Positions 1 to 10,388 of a stretch of 64,000 bases of DNA are shown piece after piece; the first letter of the stretch is position 1, and every line of letters starts with the position of its first letter. Source of the stretch: Mesaphorura yosii (taxonomy: Eukaryota > Arthropoda > Collembola > Poduromorpha > Tullbergiidae); the NCBI GenBank assembly GCA_009869945.1, contig WIXG01000205.1, positions 1-64,000 of the forward strand, read 5' to 3'. The notes under the pieces are model-generated. The model did no database searches. It saw nothing but the letters and a program-made list of their open reading frames with translations, and was not told the origin of the DNA. The position numbers and the translations under genes were made by a program.

Positions 1-246
1 CATGCGTTTGCACAAGCATGCGAGGAGTTGAACTTGACGACAGAACTCCAGCCCGGAGAAATATTTAATGAGGTTTGACCGTACTTGGTACATAACATGC
101 CCCTTCGTGGCCTTCCCTGTTGTATTTTAGGTTGACTTTATTTTTTCTCAACGAAAAATAAAAAATATACTCGCAATTGAGTTCGGTCACTGTTTAAATT
201 GTGCACGCACCACTCGTGAGTCGTTAGTGAGTGCGAAGTCCAATTT

Positions 247-1937
247 CTAGTGAGTTGATTGTCCAGCTGTCAGATGAGTCGCGTTGATATTGGCGGGCGT
301 GGCGATTGTGGAATGAAATTGGACAACTATGAAGGAATACGTCATCAAAACACTCAGGATCTGCAATATAATTTGAAATTAGGTCGGAAAACAAACGCAA
401 ACTGACCTGACTCATTTCGTTATTAGTTAAAGCATTAGTGCAAGTGCAACTAAGCAGGCAGGAAATTACCGTTCCAAAGAAATGGTAGGTTATGGTAAAG
501 AACCCGTGTCCTCGCAAACCACACGTGTTTAGCTCATGAATTACAAGGTAGAGCGACGACTGCGGAATACTCGACGCTCGGCCTTCGTCAAGGAGCCAGT
601 CCTTGAATTCGCCAATCTTCACAATCAAAACAAAGGCAGAGTCATGTTTCGTGACTGGACAAGGCAGCCAATTAATTCCCGGACTTACGCGTGTATTTCC
701 ATCAGCTGCAACGACCAGTGTTGTGAGAAACACCAGACAGTAGAAGGAAATGCGTAGCCTTCGAATTCCGTCCGTCGCGGCCGTGAAAATTGTCTCGAGG
801 TTCGAGGCGTAGTACGGAAGAGCCGAAACCACCACACAAAGGACCAACGGTCCAACTGCCCGGTTCAATTGCTGGATAATCCTCTTCAGCCGCAAATACT
901 TCCGAAGAGCCTAAAATGTAAAACTAAATTAAAAGTTGTATCCAACTGTTCTGAGTGCTTGGTTGTATTTAAATGCTTGCCATCTGCGCTGTTGTGTCCA
1001 GCCCTCTCAACGAATGAATGAAATCCAGCACGATCCGCCGGACAAAGACGCTGGAAAGTAGAACTAAGAGCTCAGAGTAGTAGGAGCCAAACCAAATGTA
1101 AAACTCGACGAAAATGAACCAGACAGTGAGTCCAAAGAGCACAGGATCTCCGTGCTCGGTGACCTGGAAAATCCCGGCTGCGTGCGTGACGTTGAGACCG
1201 GTGAAGTTGCGCGATTGGAAAAGGTACACGAAGTTCGCCCGGGCTGAGTAATCTTTCTGGACGGACAAGATGAAGTATTTGTTAACGGCCACGGAGCCAG
1301 TGATCACACTGTAAAATGCCCAGGCGAGAAACGCTGTGCACAGGACGATCGGACGAATGTATGTCTGCACAGCTTGTAGTGACTTGGAGCCGAAATTGTG
1401 GTGGTGTGTCCCGCCATGAGTATTATTCGATGTAGAGCCCAGAAAGTTGTTGGTCACCAGGTTGAAGATGTCTAGAATCTCGGCCTGCCTTCCCCACAAC
1501 GTCGGGAAGAGGATGGCGTAGTACATCAGATTCCCCATCACATTTGCAATCTCGAAATAGTTGGACGGGTCCAGCCGAAGCAGCCCCACGTCAAGACCTC
1601 TACACTGGCTCAGGAACTGAAACAGGATGGATATGTGAATTATGGAGCAGATGCAGCTCTGGAATCTTGACTTGTGTATCACGTAAGATCGAGTTGAGTA
1701 ACGGTATGAAATTATAAATGGCGAGAGTCCCAGGTAGTAGGCGATATTCAAGTACGTGTGAAAGTAGACGAGGGACGCAGGAATTTGGTGCTGGTGCTTC
1801 TGTGCTGCTGCTGCTGCTGCTGGCGCTGTCATTAGAAAGGACTTGACTGGAGTGACCGACAGCACTGCTGCGCCAGCAGTCGATATCGACATCGACGGAA
1901 TATGTTGTCTTTCCCAAGCTGGTCGTGGATGAAACAT
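247..1937 (-). CDS. gustatory receptor (7TM chemoreceptor), copy 1
   Basis: Arthropod gustatory receptor family member: a seven-helix ligand-gated cation channel subunit of chemosensory neurons. Three exons read 981-1937, 407-910 and 247-360 (minus strand), all joined in phase 0, giving about 524 residues, long for the family. The N-terminal part has the usual helix ending in GLSPF, the second-to-last exon ends around the GHGFFTITYHFF stretch, and the short last exon reads ILSVLMTYSFIVVQF, the TYxxxxxQF family signature. The ATG at 1937 is the first in frame; a second Met at residue 16 is possible. A polyalanine run coded by GCA repeats lies at residues 38-45. The first intron (911-980) has a GC donor (ATG followed by GCAAGC), since no GT donor precedes the in-frame stop at 969. 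The other intron is 46 bp. It shares only family-level likeness with the two receptors at 6.7-9.9 kb. Confidence 0.85.
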
Positions 1938-2516
1938 GGTCGAGTCGGAGTCGCGCTAGGAGAAAGTCACTGGTCCGATCGCTTCAACTGTCACGGAAAG
2001 AATGAAAGCTGGTCGGAGAAAGTAGCGGCCCCGGCCAACAACAGATTTAATGTAAGGTTCGAGCAACCACCGTTTGTGGCTGGAGAAAGTAAAACCAACG
2101 GGACACGAAAGGGCAAAAGAGTCAAGAACGAGACACATATTTGATCTGTCATTTGTGGATGGCGATGGAAGACAGAAAATAGAAGTGGGTGTCTGAAATA
2201 ACATGGAAATAATTATGCTAATGGAGACAATGCATTCTGTATCGCCCGCTCAAATTGACGTTTAAGGCTTGATTGTCGCATAATTTACATAGACAAGAAT
2301 AATTTGCCGACCATGCCGAATTTGCATCATGCCATGCGAAGTAATTTCAACAGCTCAAAATGCTACTTGAGCTAAACGTCGGTTATAATTGCGGTTGTTT
2401 TCATAATTGAACTCGATTAAGCTATAATGAGATTTGTCGTACACTTTCCAGATAAATTCTTGGTAACACCTTTTATTTCAGTAAAATTGTACAAAATTAT
2501 ATTACTGTGGAACCAG
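1938..2516. other. intergenic spacer between receptor and EXOSC3
   Basis: I see no supported gene here. It contains the upstream region of the gustatory receptor and the 3' end of EXOSC3, with a minus-strand AATAAA (plus-strand TTTATT) at 2472-2477, about 40 bp beyond the EXOSC3 stop. Short open frames at 1902-2204 on both strands lack recognisable content. Confidence 0.5.
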
Positions 2517-3518
2517 TTATCTTAAAGCGTCTATGGACTGTTTATATAACTGGCCAATTTTTCTGTATTCTGAAGCTGGTAAATCCACGGCTGCTTGAAT
2601 TGCTTGAGCTATTAAGAGATTTATGACCATAGATTTAGATTTAACCCAGATGAATCCATTTGCACCGATTGAAGTCTCGAACGGCACGTCCTTCACTTTT
2701 CCCAACTCGGTCAACAGATGAACAGGTTCTCCATTGTCATCCACAGCTTTTTGATTCAGCTTCTGGATCATGTAGACTGGAACTCGAAATAAGTACCCGC
2801 CCTCCAAGAGTCCAAACCCTGAAGCCTTTCCATTAATGACGCATGTAATTTCAAAAGGATAGTCAGGTGGTAAGTCAAGAATTCGACCAAAGATAACGTC
2901 GCCAATCTACAAAAAGAAAATGTAATTTTGAGATTCTCCGAGCCATGAAAGCGTCGATGTCACTGTTGTACCTTTAAATCTGGACGGTTCTTCTTCGTTG
3001 CTCCTTCGAAAGCGAATTTTGACAGCCCCACCCTGTCCCTAGTTCCAATATCAATGGTGTACTGGTCACCGGCCTTCTTTGTAACGACTCCAACGACATC
3101 CTCCTTTGGCGCTGGTGTGTACTAGAAAATGCCCAACCCAACCGCATCAGTTAGTTCGTTTCACAAGATGTGGGAAAATTTGGAACATGTTACTTACGTT
3201 GTTTAATAAAACATCGACGTAGAACGTGTTTGGCTTCTTCCGCGTGAGGATACCCGCCTTGCTGACAACCGCTATCGTTTCAGCAGCTTCCGCCTCATAT
3301 GACTGCGGCTTGACTTTCAGTCCCGGTCCAAGAACGCAGATCGGTTGGTCTGGATCGGAGATTGTAACCAAGAACTCCTCACTTGGCATCACAAATGTTC
3401 CAACGCCTTCGTCGATTGGTGGTTTGGGAGTTTCAGGTCGCGTGCTACCCGGTTCAATTCTAAAGACGCCGCTGGACGGAGTCACCCTTTCACCTGCTCT
3501 CACTTCGGACGTATTCAT
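2517..3518 (-). CDS. EXOSC3: exosome complex component RRP40 (EXOSC3)
   Basis: Non-catalytic cap subunit of the RNA exosome, the 3'-5' RNA processing and decay complex of nucleus and cytoplasm; it contacts RNA through S1 and KH folds. Three exons on the minus strand, 3198-3518, 2972-3121 and 2517-2906, are all in phase 0 with GT-AG introns and give 286 residues, close to the roughly 275 of vertebrate orthologues. The N-terminal domain shows VLGPGLKVKP and KAGILTRKKPNTFYVDV. The S1 region follows in the second exon. The KH part has IGDVIFGRI, a GLLEGGYLFRVP segment and the family-typical GANGFIWVKSK, matching the GxNGxIWVK motif of RRP40. The ATG at 3518 starts the frame. The minus-strand polyadenylation signal is at 2472-2477. 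The gene is divergent from the transporter at 4395, about 880 bp apart, so a shared promoter region is possible. Confidence 0.93.
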
Positions 3519-4394
3519 CGTGATTGAGGTTCCTCTTCAGAAATGATCCCGCGTTGAGGCGACCATCCACGAAAACACGAGCACAGTGTCAAATAATTAA
3601 TTACGAAATCGTAGTGTATACGTATCAACTACTGATTAAGCTCTTTATGTGCAGAATTTAACCTATCGCCGTTTTACCAACTTATTTCATGCAAAACGAA
3701 AGATTCAAGCGACTGCAAGTCAAGCATGTGTTTGTGGTTCCCGCAGTTCAAATCCAATAAAAAATCGCGAAATACTTCACGCAATGATGCAGCTGAAGTG
3801 GAGTTCTACGTCCTCTGCTGTCCTAGCCAGATGTGAAATGTCATTGATACAGAGATTTGACTCTGTCAATTGGCATTCTTTATTGTTCGACAACACGCAA
3901 CAGCTTTACTGATTCGAGCTAATTACAAACCCTACCTGGATTTCGTAAAGCAGAACCTGTGTCGTCATATCTGTAATTTCATGAAAAGGCCCGAACTGGT
4001 GGAAGGTGTGCTCAGTTCTAAAGCAATTTCATTTCATAATTTTAGTGACTGTTTTCGTCTTGTGTGATTTGCCAGCATACACTTCGATAGACCACCTCAA
4101 TTTGTAGGCACTCGGAGTTTCGGCGGCAGTTTGCTCCCAGGAAAAGGAATGAGAACCCTTCGATGTAGAATTTGTTAGTAGGTAAGTTATCGTAAGCTGA
4201 TATGCGTACAGTGAACTATGGAGTGAATGCGAACTTAACAGAAATTATTTTTAGGATGCAAGTCTGGTTGGTCTCCACAAGACAGAGGTCTCGATCTCCA
4301 GGTAGCGGCTCGACAATATCCTACGGCTACCGCGGCCAATTAAGCTCATTGGTGAACACATTGCGGTAGTACCTAGCTGCTCAGTGAATTAGTC
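3519..4394. promoter_or_regulatory. divergent intergenic region with a spliced 5' leader
   Basis: This spacer separates two divergent genes and presumably holds both promoters. On the plus strand a good donor (GTAAGT from 4182) and acceptor (TTTTTAG ending at 4254) define a likely 73-bp leader intron of the transporter gene. The resumed leader contains an upstream open reading frame, ATG at 4256 to TAG at 4369, 37 codons, before the main ATG at 4395. An in-frame stop shortly upstream of 4395 fixes the main start. Other short frames at 3649-4067 show nothing recognisable. Confidence 0.45.
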
Positions 4395-5474
4395 ATGGCT
4401 CTAATGGTGCTTCAGTACGTGAGTCTGGTAACGCTGACAGTGCAAAATGCATTATTGGCACTGTCCATGCGGTACGCACGGACCCGACCCGGAGAAATGT
4501 TCCAATCCTCCACCGCAGTACTTAATTCCGAAATTCTGAAGCTGATCACTTGCTTGGTAGTTGTATTTTATGAAAACGAAGGACTCGAGCACTTTGTCCA
4601 AAGTCTGAAGACAACAATTGTCGACCAACCGATCGACACTCTCAAAGTTTGCATACCATCGTTGGTGTACGTCGTGCAAAACAATCTTCTGTACGTTGCA
4701 GCCTCTCATCTGGATGCAGCCACTTACCAAGTGACCTACCAGCTGAAAATCCTAACTACAGCCATATTCAGTGTGATAATTCTTCGTCGGAAGTTATTGC
4801 CAACTCAATGGGTGGCACTGTTCGTGCTATTACTTGGAGTTATTTTAGTGCAACTGGCTGATGAAGACGACGGAAAGCATTCTTCGACCTCGACGAAATC
4901 AAGTCAGGATATGCAAGAACAAAATCATTTCTTGGGGATGGCTGCAGCAATTGGGGCGTGTTGCTTATCTGGATTTGCTGGAGTGTACTTTGAAAAGATT
5001 CTCAAGGGATCCACGGCAGTGTCTTTGTGGATGAGAAATGTCCAGTTATCACTTTGCTCGATTCCTTTCGCATTTCTGACCTACATCGCTAATCAAAGCA
5101 GGAGCTCCGAGAATGTTAGCTACTTCTTTGGGTAAGTTTCCTCATTTTTCATAATGATAAATTAGAACTTCTCAGTTTTGACGTTCTAATTGATTTAATA
5201 TTTCAGGTATGACGCGTTCGTGGTTTATCTCGTAATTCTGCAAGCATGCGGTGGTCTCCTGGTGGCCGTCGTCGTTAAATACGCAGACAATTTGTTGAAA
5301 GGATTTGCTACGTCAATCGCAATCATTTTGTCGTGCATCGTGTCCATCATTTTATTCGATTTTCATTTGACTTTACAATTTTCATTTGGTACCTTGTTAG
5401 TTTTAGGCTCCATATTCTTGTACAGTTATCAGCCGGTTAAGCCTGTGAAATCCACGCTGATTGCCAAAGTTTAG
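4395..5474 (+). CDS. UDP-sugar transporter, SLC35A2/A3-like
   Basis: Golgi nucleotide-sugar antiporter of the SLC35A family (CMP-sialic acid, UDP-galactose, UDP-GlcNAc transporters), importing activated sugar in exchange for the nucleoside monophosphate. Two exons, 4395-5131 and 5207-5474, are joined by a 75-bp GT-AG intron that splits a Gly codon, giving 334 residues, the usual length. The N-terminus LQYVSLVTLTVQNALLALSM followed by RYARTRPGEMFQSSTAV matches the family start, where a similar LKYxSL...RYSRT pattern is conserved. About ten hydrophobic helices are visible, including VPSLVYVVQNNLLYVAASHL and YQVTYQLKILTTAIFSVIIL, both hallmark SLC35A segments. A charged cytosolic loop (LADEDDGKHSSTSTKSSQ) lies near residue 160. 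It ends with a basic PVKPVKSTLIAKV tail. AATAAA is at 5623-5628. Substrate (UDP-Gal versus UDP-GlcNAc) cannot be decided from sequence alone. Confidence 0.92.
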
Positions 5475-5709
5475 TATAATCAAGGATTAAGCATTTTAGC
5501 CTTTAGCCTGGGTGAAGTAAGAGAGTGTGACTTGTAACTTATTGTTTTAAATTTAGTTGTGGTATTTACATGAGAAATGACTGACGTAAACGCTCGTGCT
5601 GTGCAATTCATTTTAATTTAATAATAAATGTTTTTACTGTTGACACTTTTCTGTGTATTCCTTTATAAAACTTATTCATACGGCTAAGAACTGTCAGCAA
5701 TCATGAAAA

Positions 5710-5873
5710 AAGTCAGAATCATGCTCGTTGCATATAACGATTTGGTTCACTTGCTGGAGCAGTTGGGCGATTGACGAACACGCCAATAATTTGGAGGAGG
5801 TACATAAAGATCAGGACCAGATCGTAAAATATTGCTATTGCGATGAACAGCCATTCTTCCGAGTGAAGTTCAC
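5710..5873 (-). pseudogene. orphan C-terminal exon resembling Lifeguard/TMBIM
   Basis: On the minus strand the frame after an AG at about 5878 reads IRSRELHSEEWLFIAIAIF, then a hydrophobic YDLVLIFMYLLQIIGVFVNR segment, then a short tail ending at a TGA. The pattern of an acidic EEW/EEY, a helix with FYD/LYxD and a terminal LLQIIG resembles the last transmembrane segment of Lifeguard/NMDARA1-type Bax-inhibitor proteins (SPEEYIFAALxLYxDIxNIF...). I found no upstream exon with the expected DTQxxMGG segment on the minus strand up to 6.68 kb, where a receptor gene ends. It may be a truncated duplicate, a relic, or the last exon of an undetected gene. The limits are approximate, and chance similarity of a hydrophobic stretch is possible. 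Confidence 0.35.
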
Positions 5874-6675
5874 GAGAGCGAATGCCTTAGTCTTTACGCT
5901 GAACAAGAACAGCAACGGTGCATTTGTCTTGGGGTCACACTCGCCCGCCATACTAAGCAAAGCACCAGGTACCGAGTCGAAGAAAACCCGTTTTTGAAGC
6001 CCAAGACAAAATTCCAAACCCAAACGCAAAATTCGCGAGAACTCTCACGCACACGTCACGTCAGGCAATTGCATTCGCAAATGCGAATACCAACTGCAAT
6101 TGGCAAATACGATTTTGAATCGTCTTTTCCTGTACACTCGCCTGCTTTTCGTTCTGTCACACAAAATCACTTGTTCAATGTGCAATTGAATTTATTCAAT
6201 GAACAGTTGATTTTATCGTCAGTACTGTCGGTAGGCCTTAAAATTTTCAGTTCAAGCTCAGAATGTTCAGTTTCAAGTTAATGTGGTTCATTTAACGGGC
6301 TTTCTCCGATTAAAGTTCATTCTGGCTTAAATGTACGGTTAGTCTCGGAGTGAGACAGAAGTGTCTTGGAGTAGGCACGGGTTACTTTCACGGTGTAAAG
6401 GAAGGGTTAACTGTCTCAGTGTGAGACAGGTCGTTGAGGAAAGTGGGTGGTTGGGAGGTTGAGTGTTCCGTGAAGGGACATTCAAGCTTTCCTTTTAAAG
6501 TAATTTAATTGGTAGTCACCTAAACCAGGCTCACGCAAAGTTAGGCATCAAATCTTCGTTGCGAGACAGGGGAGCTCAATAGTGACGTCCTTTCGCCGGT
6601 TAAGTAAACACGAGCATCCCCAACAGTTTTTTAATACGTCACAAGGGTGACATGTGAAAGGCAAAGCATCACACT
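5874..6675. other. intergenic spacer with two GTCTC/GAGAC hairpins
   Basis: I find no gene here. Two short perfect inverted repeats lie about 80 bp apart, at roughly 6341-6355 (GTCTC-5 nt-GAGAC) and 6413-6430 (CTGTCTC-5 nt-GAGACAG), the second with 7-bp arms. The rest is AT-rich with several AAATT-type runs. Confidence 0.4.
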
Positions 6676-8176
6676 TCAACCAGCTACGCTTGTCACATTG
6701 CCAGCGCTTGCAATTGTAGAGGATTGACGGCACCCACCGGGCCCTGCCTTAAACTGAAGAATGATTATGGAGAAGGTAAGAAGGAGGCCAAGATACTACA
6801 AATAGGCAGGAGGGCAAGTAATTACAGTATGAAGATTACGCATGTACCGTCACAATTGTATTTAATTCACTTACCGACCCAAGAAACCCACTCGTGACGG
6901 TGAAGAGCCCGGCACCTGAAATCCCCACGCCTCCTCCTCCCGGGCTCGCCAGCGTATGCAAAATTAGACTCAGGCGCTGAGGTGAAATTCTTTTATGCAT
7001 CACGTCCTGTTGCTGAACCAGCCACTCCACGAAGGCTTCTCCATTCATATGTATGTGCACGCCGAGGATGAGGAACGAGAACGTATGGTGCAGGAAGAAG
7101 ATGTAGCGGGTGAAGGAGGAAAAGTCACGCGCCTTAAAAATGTCCAGGAACACGAAAAGTGTGTCTGGGAGCTCTACAAGTGTGTAGGCCACGACGAGGA
7201 ATCCGATGGAGCTTCGAATATCCTGACAGAGCCCACGCAGGGCATTGTAGTCATCCAACACATCTCTGAAGCTCTTCTGCCAGTGTCGCAAGCCTGCATT
7301 GAATTCACTTACCACCTGAGACAGGACGTACGTGAAGAGGAGCGGGAGGAGGTCCACAAAATGGAAGAAGATCAGGCGCAAGAACACGGTAACGGCGCCA
7401 AGCACCCCTGCAGCGTAGAACAGGAATGGAGCCGTATGTTCAGGGCGTCCTCTATCTTCTGCAGAAAGAAGCAGATCAAAGCAGAACTGTTGGTAGTAAT
7501 TACGACACCAATTGGCGACCGTCCGCTCCCTGTCCCAACCGTTCCTCGAAAACTCATTGACGGAGAATGTCACAAAGTTTAGCAATGCGAGGAGGACGTT
7601 CCCTACCACGACCGCCCAGCTCGTTCTCCGTGTCGAAGAGAAGTGTCTGCCCAACCCGGGTGAGTGGATCCCCTGCAAACGCTTCAATAGGCGAGCAGTG
7701 CCTGACTGGAGGCTAACCAAAACGGTGAATATTGAAATCAAAGTCAGGAGCAAGGCTGTGCCTCGCTGAACAAACTCAAAGTAGGATATAGGATTGCTCT
7801 CCTGCACTTTTTTACTTATAAGAACACGGCCAAACCGAGTGGCGGACGCAAACAGTGCAGCGAAGGATACGACCACGCAAAGAATCTTGGCCTGCCAGTT
7901 TCGACCCTGCACGACGAGGCGACCCTCTCCTCCGTCATACGAAACGTAGAAGGGAAATACATAGAATGGCTGAACGAGTCTGAAGAATGTGTGAATGGCG
8001 TGGATGGGATTTGGCCTTAGTCTTGATGTCTGTAGCGTGTAATCTGGAAAGATTTGATGAGACCTTCTCACTTCACCGTGTGGGTGCTTGCACAAGTTCA
8101 GAATCGAAGGTCTCTTTCTGATACTCCTCTCCAGATTCCGGATCTGGTCTTCGTCCTTGTCGCCCTTCCGCTCCAT
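6676..8176 (-). CDS. gustatory receptor, tandem copy 2
   Basis: Arthropod gustatory receptor, paralogue of the gene at 8403-9916. Exon 1 is 6875-8176 and exon 2 is 6676-6795, joined in phase 0 by a 79-bp GT-AG intron, giving about 473 residues. Exon 1 ends in GISGAGLFTVTSGFLGS, the conserved region before the last helix. Exon 2 begins YLGLLLTFSIIILQFKAGPG, the TYxxxxxQF-like signature with T followed by F. Several helices are clear, for example NWQAKILCVVVSFAALFASA and VLGAVTVFLRLIFFHFVDLL. The start chosen is the ATG at 8176 (MERKGDKDEDQIRNL), which aligns with an internal Met of the paralogue. An earlier ATG at about 8230, conserved in context with the paralogue's, is here out of frame, suggesting an N-terminal frameshift since duplication. 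The 5' flank is also conserved with the sister copy, so the duplication carried its promoter. Confidence 0.87.
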
Positions 8177-8402
8177 CGTACAGGTATGAACCAAACGAGA
8201 GCAAATCTCTCACTAAAGCTGAAGTTCATGGCCAAACGTTCGAGAAAAGTACTCAGAGTCAGTCGACTTGGATCCGGACGAAGTGTCTGTCAAGCCAAGT
8301 CGAGTGTTAGCACTTCACATAAGGAGACTCGTACTTAATGGCAACAAAATAGACACTCATGTAAAATATTAACGCACATTTGATGGATGTCACGGTCACG
8401 CC

Positions 8403-9916
8403 TCACCCTGACACAATTCCTGTTGCACTGCCCGTCAGGTTCGTAGTTGAGTGTTGTAATAAACCACCCCTCCCTGCCTTGAACTGAAGTATGATGATGG
8501 AGAAGGTGAGGAGGAGAGACACGAGCTAAATACACAAACACAACGAATGAAGTGGATGGAATATTCGACAAGTAGCCACGAAAGGCTCTAACTCACCGAA
8601 CCAAGAAACCCACTTGTGATTGTGAAGAGCCCAGCCCCTGAAATCCCAACGCCTCCACCATCAGTGCCCAGCTTGTGCAGGATCAGGCTCAGTCTTTGAG
8701 GCGAGATTCGAGTGTAGTGCGTGTGCTGCTGCTGTTCGTGCAGCCACTCAACGAAAATTTCTGATTTCATATGAACGCGAACAGCAAGAATGAGGAATGC
8801 CCACAAGATGATAAGGGAGAGGATGTAACGAACGAAGGAAAAAAAGTCACGTGGGATAAAGACGTCCAGGAAGATGAAGAGGGTGTCTGGAAGCTTGACA
8901 AATGTCACGGCCACGACGAGGAGTCCGACGGAGCTCCGAATGTCCGAACCCAATCCACGTAGTACATTGTAATCATCCAGTACTTGAGTAAGCGCCCTCT
9001 GCCTGAACAGGCTTGCATTGAACCCATTTACAACGTCATTCAGGACGTACGCGAAGAGGAGCGGGATTACCTCCACAAAATGGCAGAAGACGAGGCGGAG
9101 GCACATGGCGACGGCGCCAAGGACCCCTGCACCATAGAATAAGAATGGCGCCGTGTGTTCAGGTTGCCCTCTATTATGTGCAGGCAGCAACAAGTCAAAG
9201 CAGAACTGCTGAAAGTAATTACGACACCAGACGGCGACTGTACGCTCCGTGTCCCAGTCGTTTCTCGAAAATTCACTTACGGCGAAGGTTACAGTGTTGG
9301 ACAAGGCGAGGAGGACGTTCCCCACCATGAGGATCAAGACGCTCCGCGGAGCTGAGCTGCATACCCTGGTTAACACTGGCGAGTGTTTTTCTTGCACACG
9401 CTTCAGGAGGTGACCGACGCCTGGTCCGAGATGAGCCCAAAAGGTTACGATTGAAAGGAGAATCTGGAGGCAGGCAGTGCCTCGCTGTACAACCTCAAAG
9501 TATGAGACTGGATTACTCTCCTGCACTTTTTTCGTCGCCAGTAAGCGACCGAACCGTGTAGCATACGTGAAGAGTACTGTAAATGATACGGCCGCACAAA
9601 GGGTCTTCCCCTGCCAACTCCGGCCCTTCACGACGACGAGTCGATGGTCTCCTCCCTGTCCCTCACGTACAAGTTTGAACGGAAAGACGTGGAATGGGTG
9701 TGCGATTTCGAAGAATGTGTGAATAGCGTGAACGAGATTGGATTTAGAAGATCCAAGTCTGCTGTGTGTGTGTCCATTCAGGTTTAGGAAAGGAACTTTC
9801 TTGCAAATGGTCTCTAGCGTTTGGATCCTGTCCTTGTTTGATTTCATCTTCATCGTGCACTTCTTACCCAAATGAGAGTTAATGCCAAAGCGCAACGCAA
9901 GGAAGCTGCAGTTCAT
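8403..9916 (-). CDS. gustatory receptor, tandem copy 3
   Basis: Arthropod gustatory receptor, clearly homologous along its whole length to the gene at 6676-8176. Exon 1 runs 8597-9916 (or from the ATG at 9853) and exon 2 is 8403-8525. The intron is 71 bp, GT-AG, phase 0, at exactly the paralogue's position. Exon 1 closes with GISGAGLFTITSGFLGS; exon 2 reads LVSLLLTFSIIILQFKAGRG, the terminal-helix signature. With the first ATG (MNCSFLALRFG) the protein is 480 residues, with the downstream ATG 459. Shared blocks include VHAIHTFF, RLVV, KVQESNPxSYFE, DWDxERTVAxWCRNYxQQFC and EHTAPFLFY, with variation mainly in the N-terminal 60 residues and loops. Expression is presumably in chemosensory neurons; ligand unknown. 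Confidence 0.88.
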
Positions 9917-10388
9917 GGCCAAACCCTCGTGAAGAGTGCTTGTACTCGTCTTTAGTCACTGGACTTGGATCTCGGCCAAGTGGCCTCTGCATGCCTGCCT
10001 GTCAATTAGTCACACTGAGCCCGGTTTGTCAAGCCTCAATTGTCATCACTGTAAAATGCAGACATTGAGAGTGCAAGAGCCATTCAATCAGCGTAGTTCT
10101 ACGAATAAATGAATGGTAATTCGGTGAATTCGGTTCCAATGTCAAACCAACACCGCAGACTGGACTGGCAATCCTGGCAATGCAAAGTAAGGCACAGAAG
10201 AAGAATGCAATTAATATTAATGAGCCGCCTTGGGCATGTGCCAAGGACAAGAAATTTAGACTTTCAGTCAGCCCTTCCCTCAGTCATACAACACACGACG
10301 TTATGGCTGAAAGCTGTGTACAATGGTGTTAAGTTAGGTTATGTTAACCTAACCTAACCTAAAAACTATTTCACTAAACGTTTAAACA
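9917..10388. other. intergenic spacer with CCTAA repeats
   Basis: It contains the 5' flank of the third receptor, part of which (about 9950-9990) is similar to the flank at 8245-8290 of its duplicate. At 10331-10362 it carries an inverted TTAGGTTA/TAACCTAA pair followed by three CCTAA units, the arthropod telomere-type repeat. A minus-strand frame at 10029-10250 is hydrophobic but has no ATG, signal or family likeness. Confidence 0.5.

Noticed and set aside
3700-3770. tRNA-like GGTTCCCGCAGTTCAAATCC stretch
   Set aside because: There is no matching acceptor stem, D-arm or anticodon arm around it.
6548-6733. A Cys-rich minus-strand frame resembling an AN1 zinc finger (CDALPFTCHPCDVLKNC...RRKDVTIELPC)
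   Set aside because: The same bases, in another minus-strand frame, are the in-phase last exon of the gustatory receptor (TFSIIILQFKAGPG at 6676-6795), which explains the open frame.
10029-10250. A hydrophobic minus-strand frame (SLILIAFFFCALLCIARIAS)
   Set aside because: It has no ATG and no splice site that would connect it to the astacin or receptor genes.
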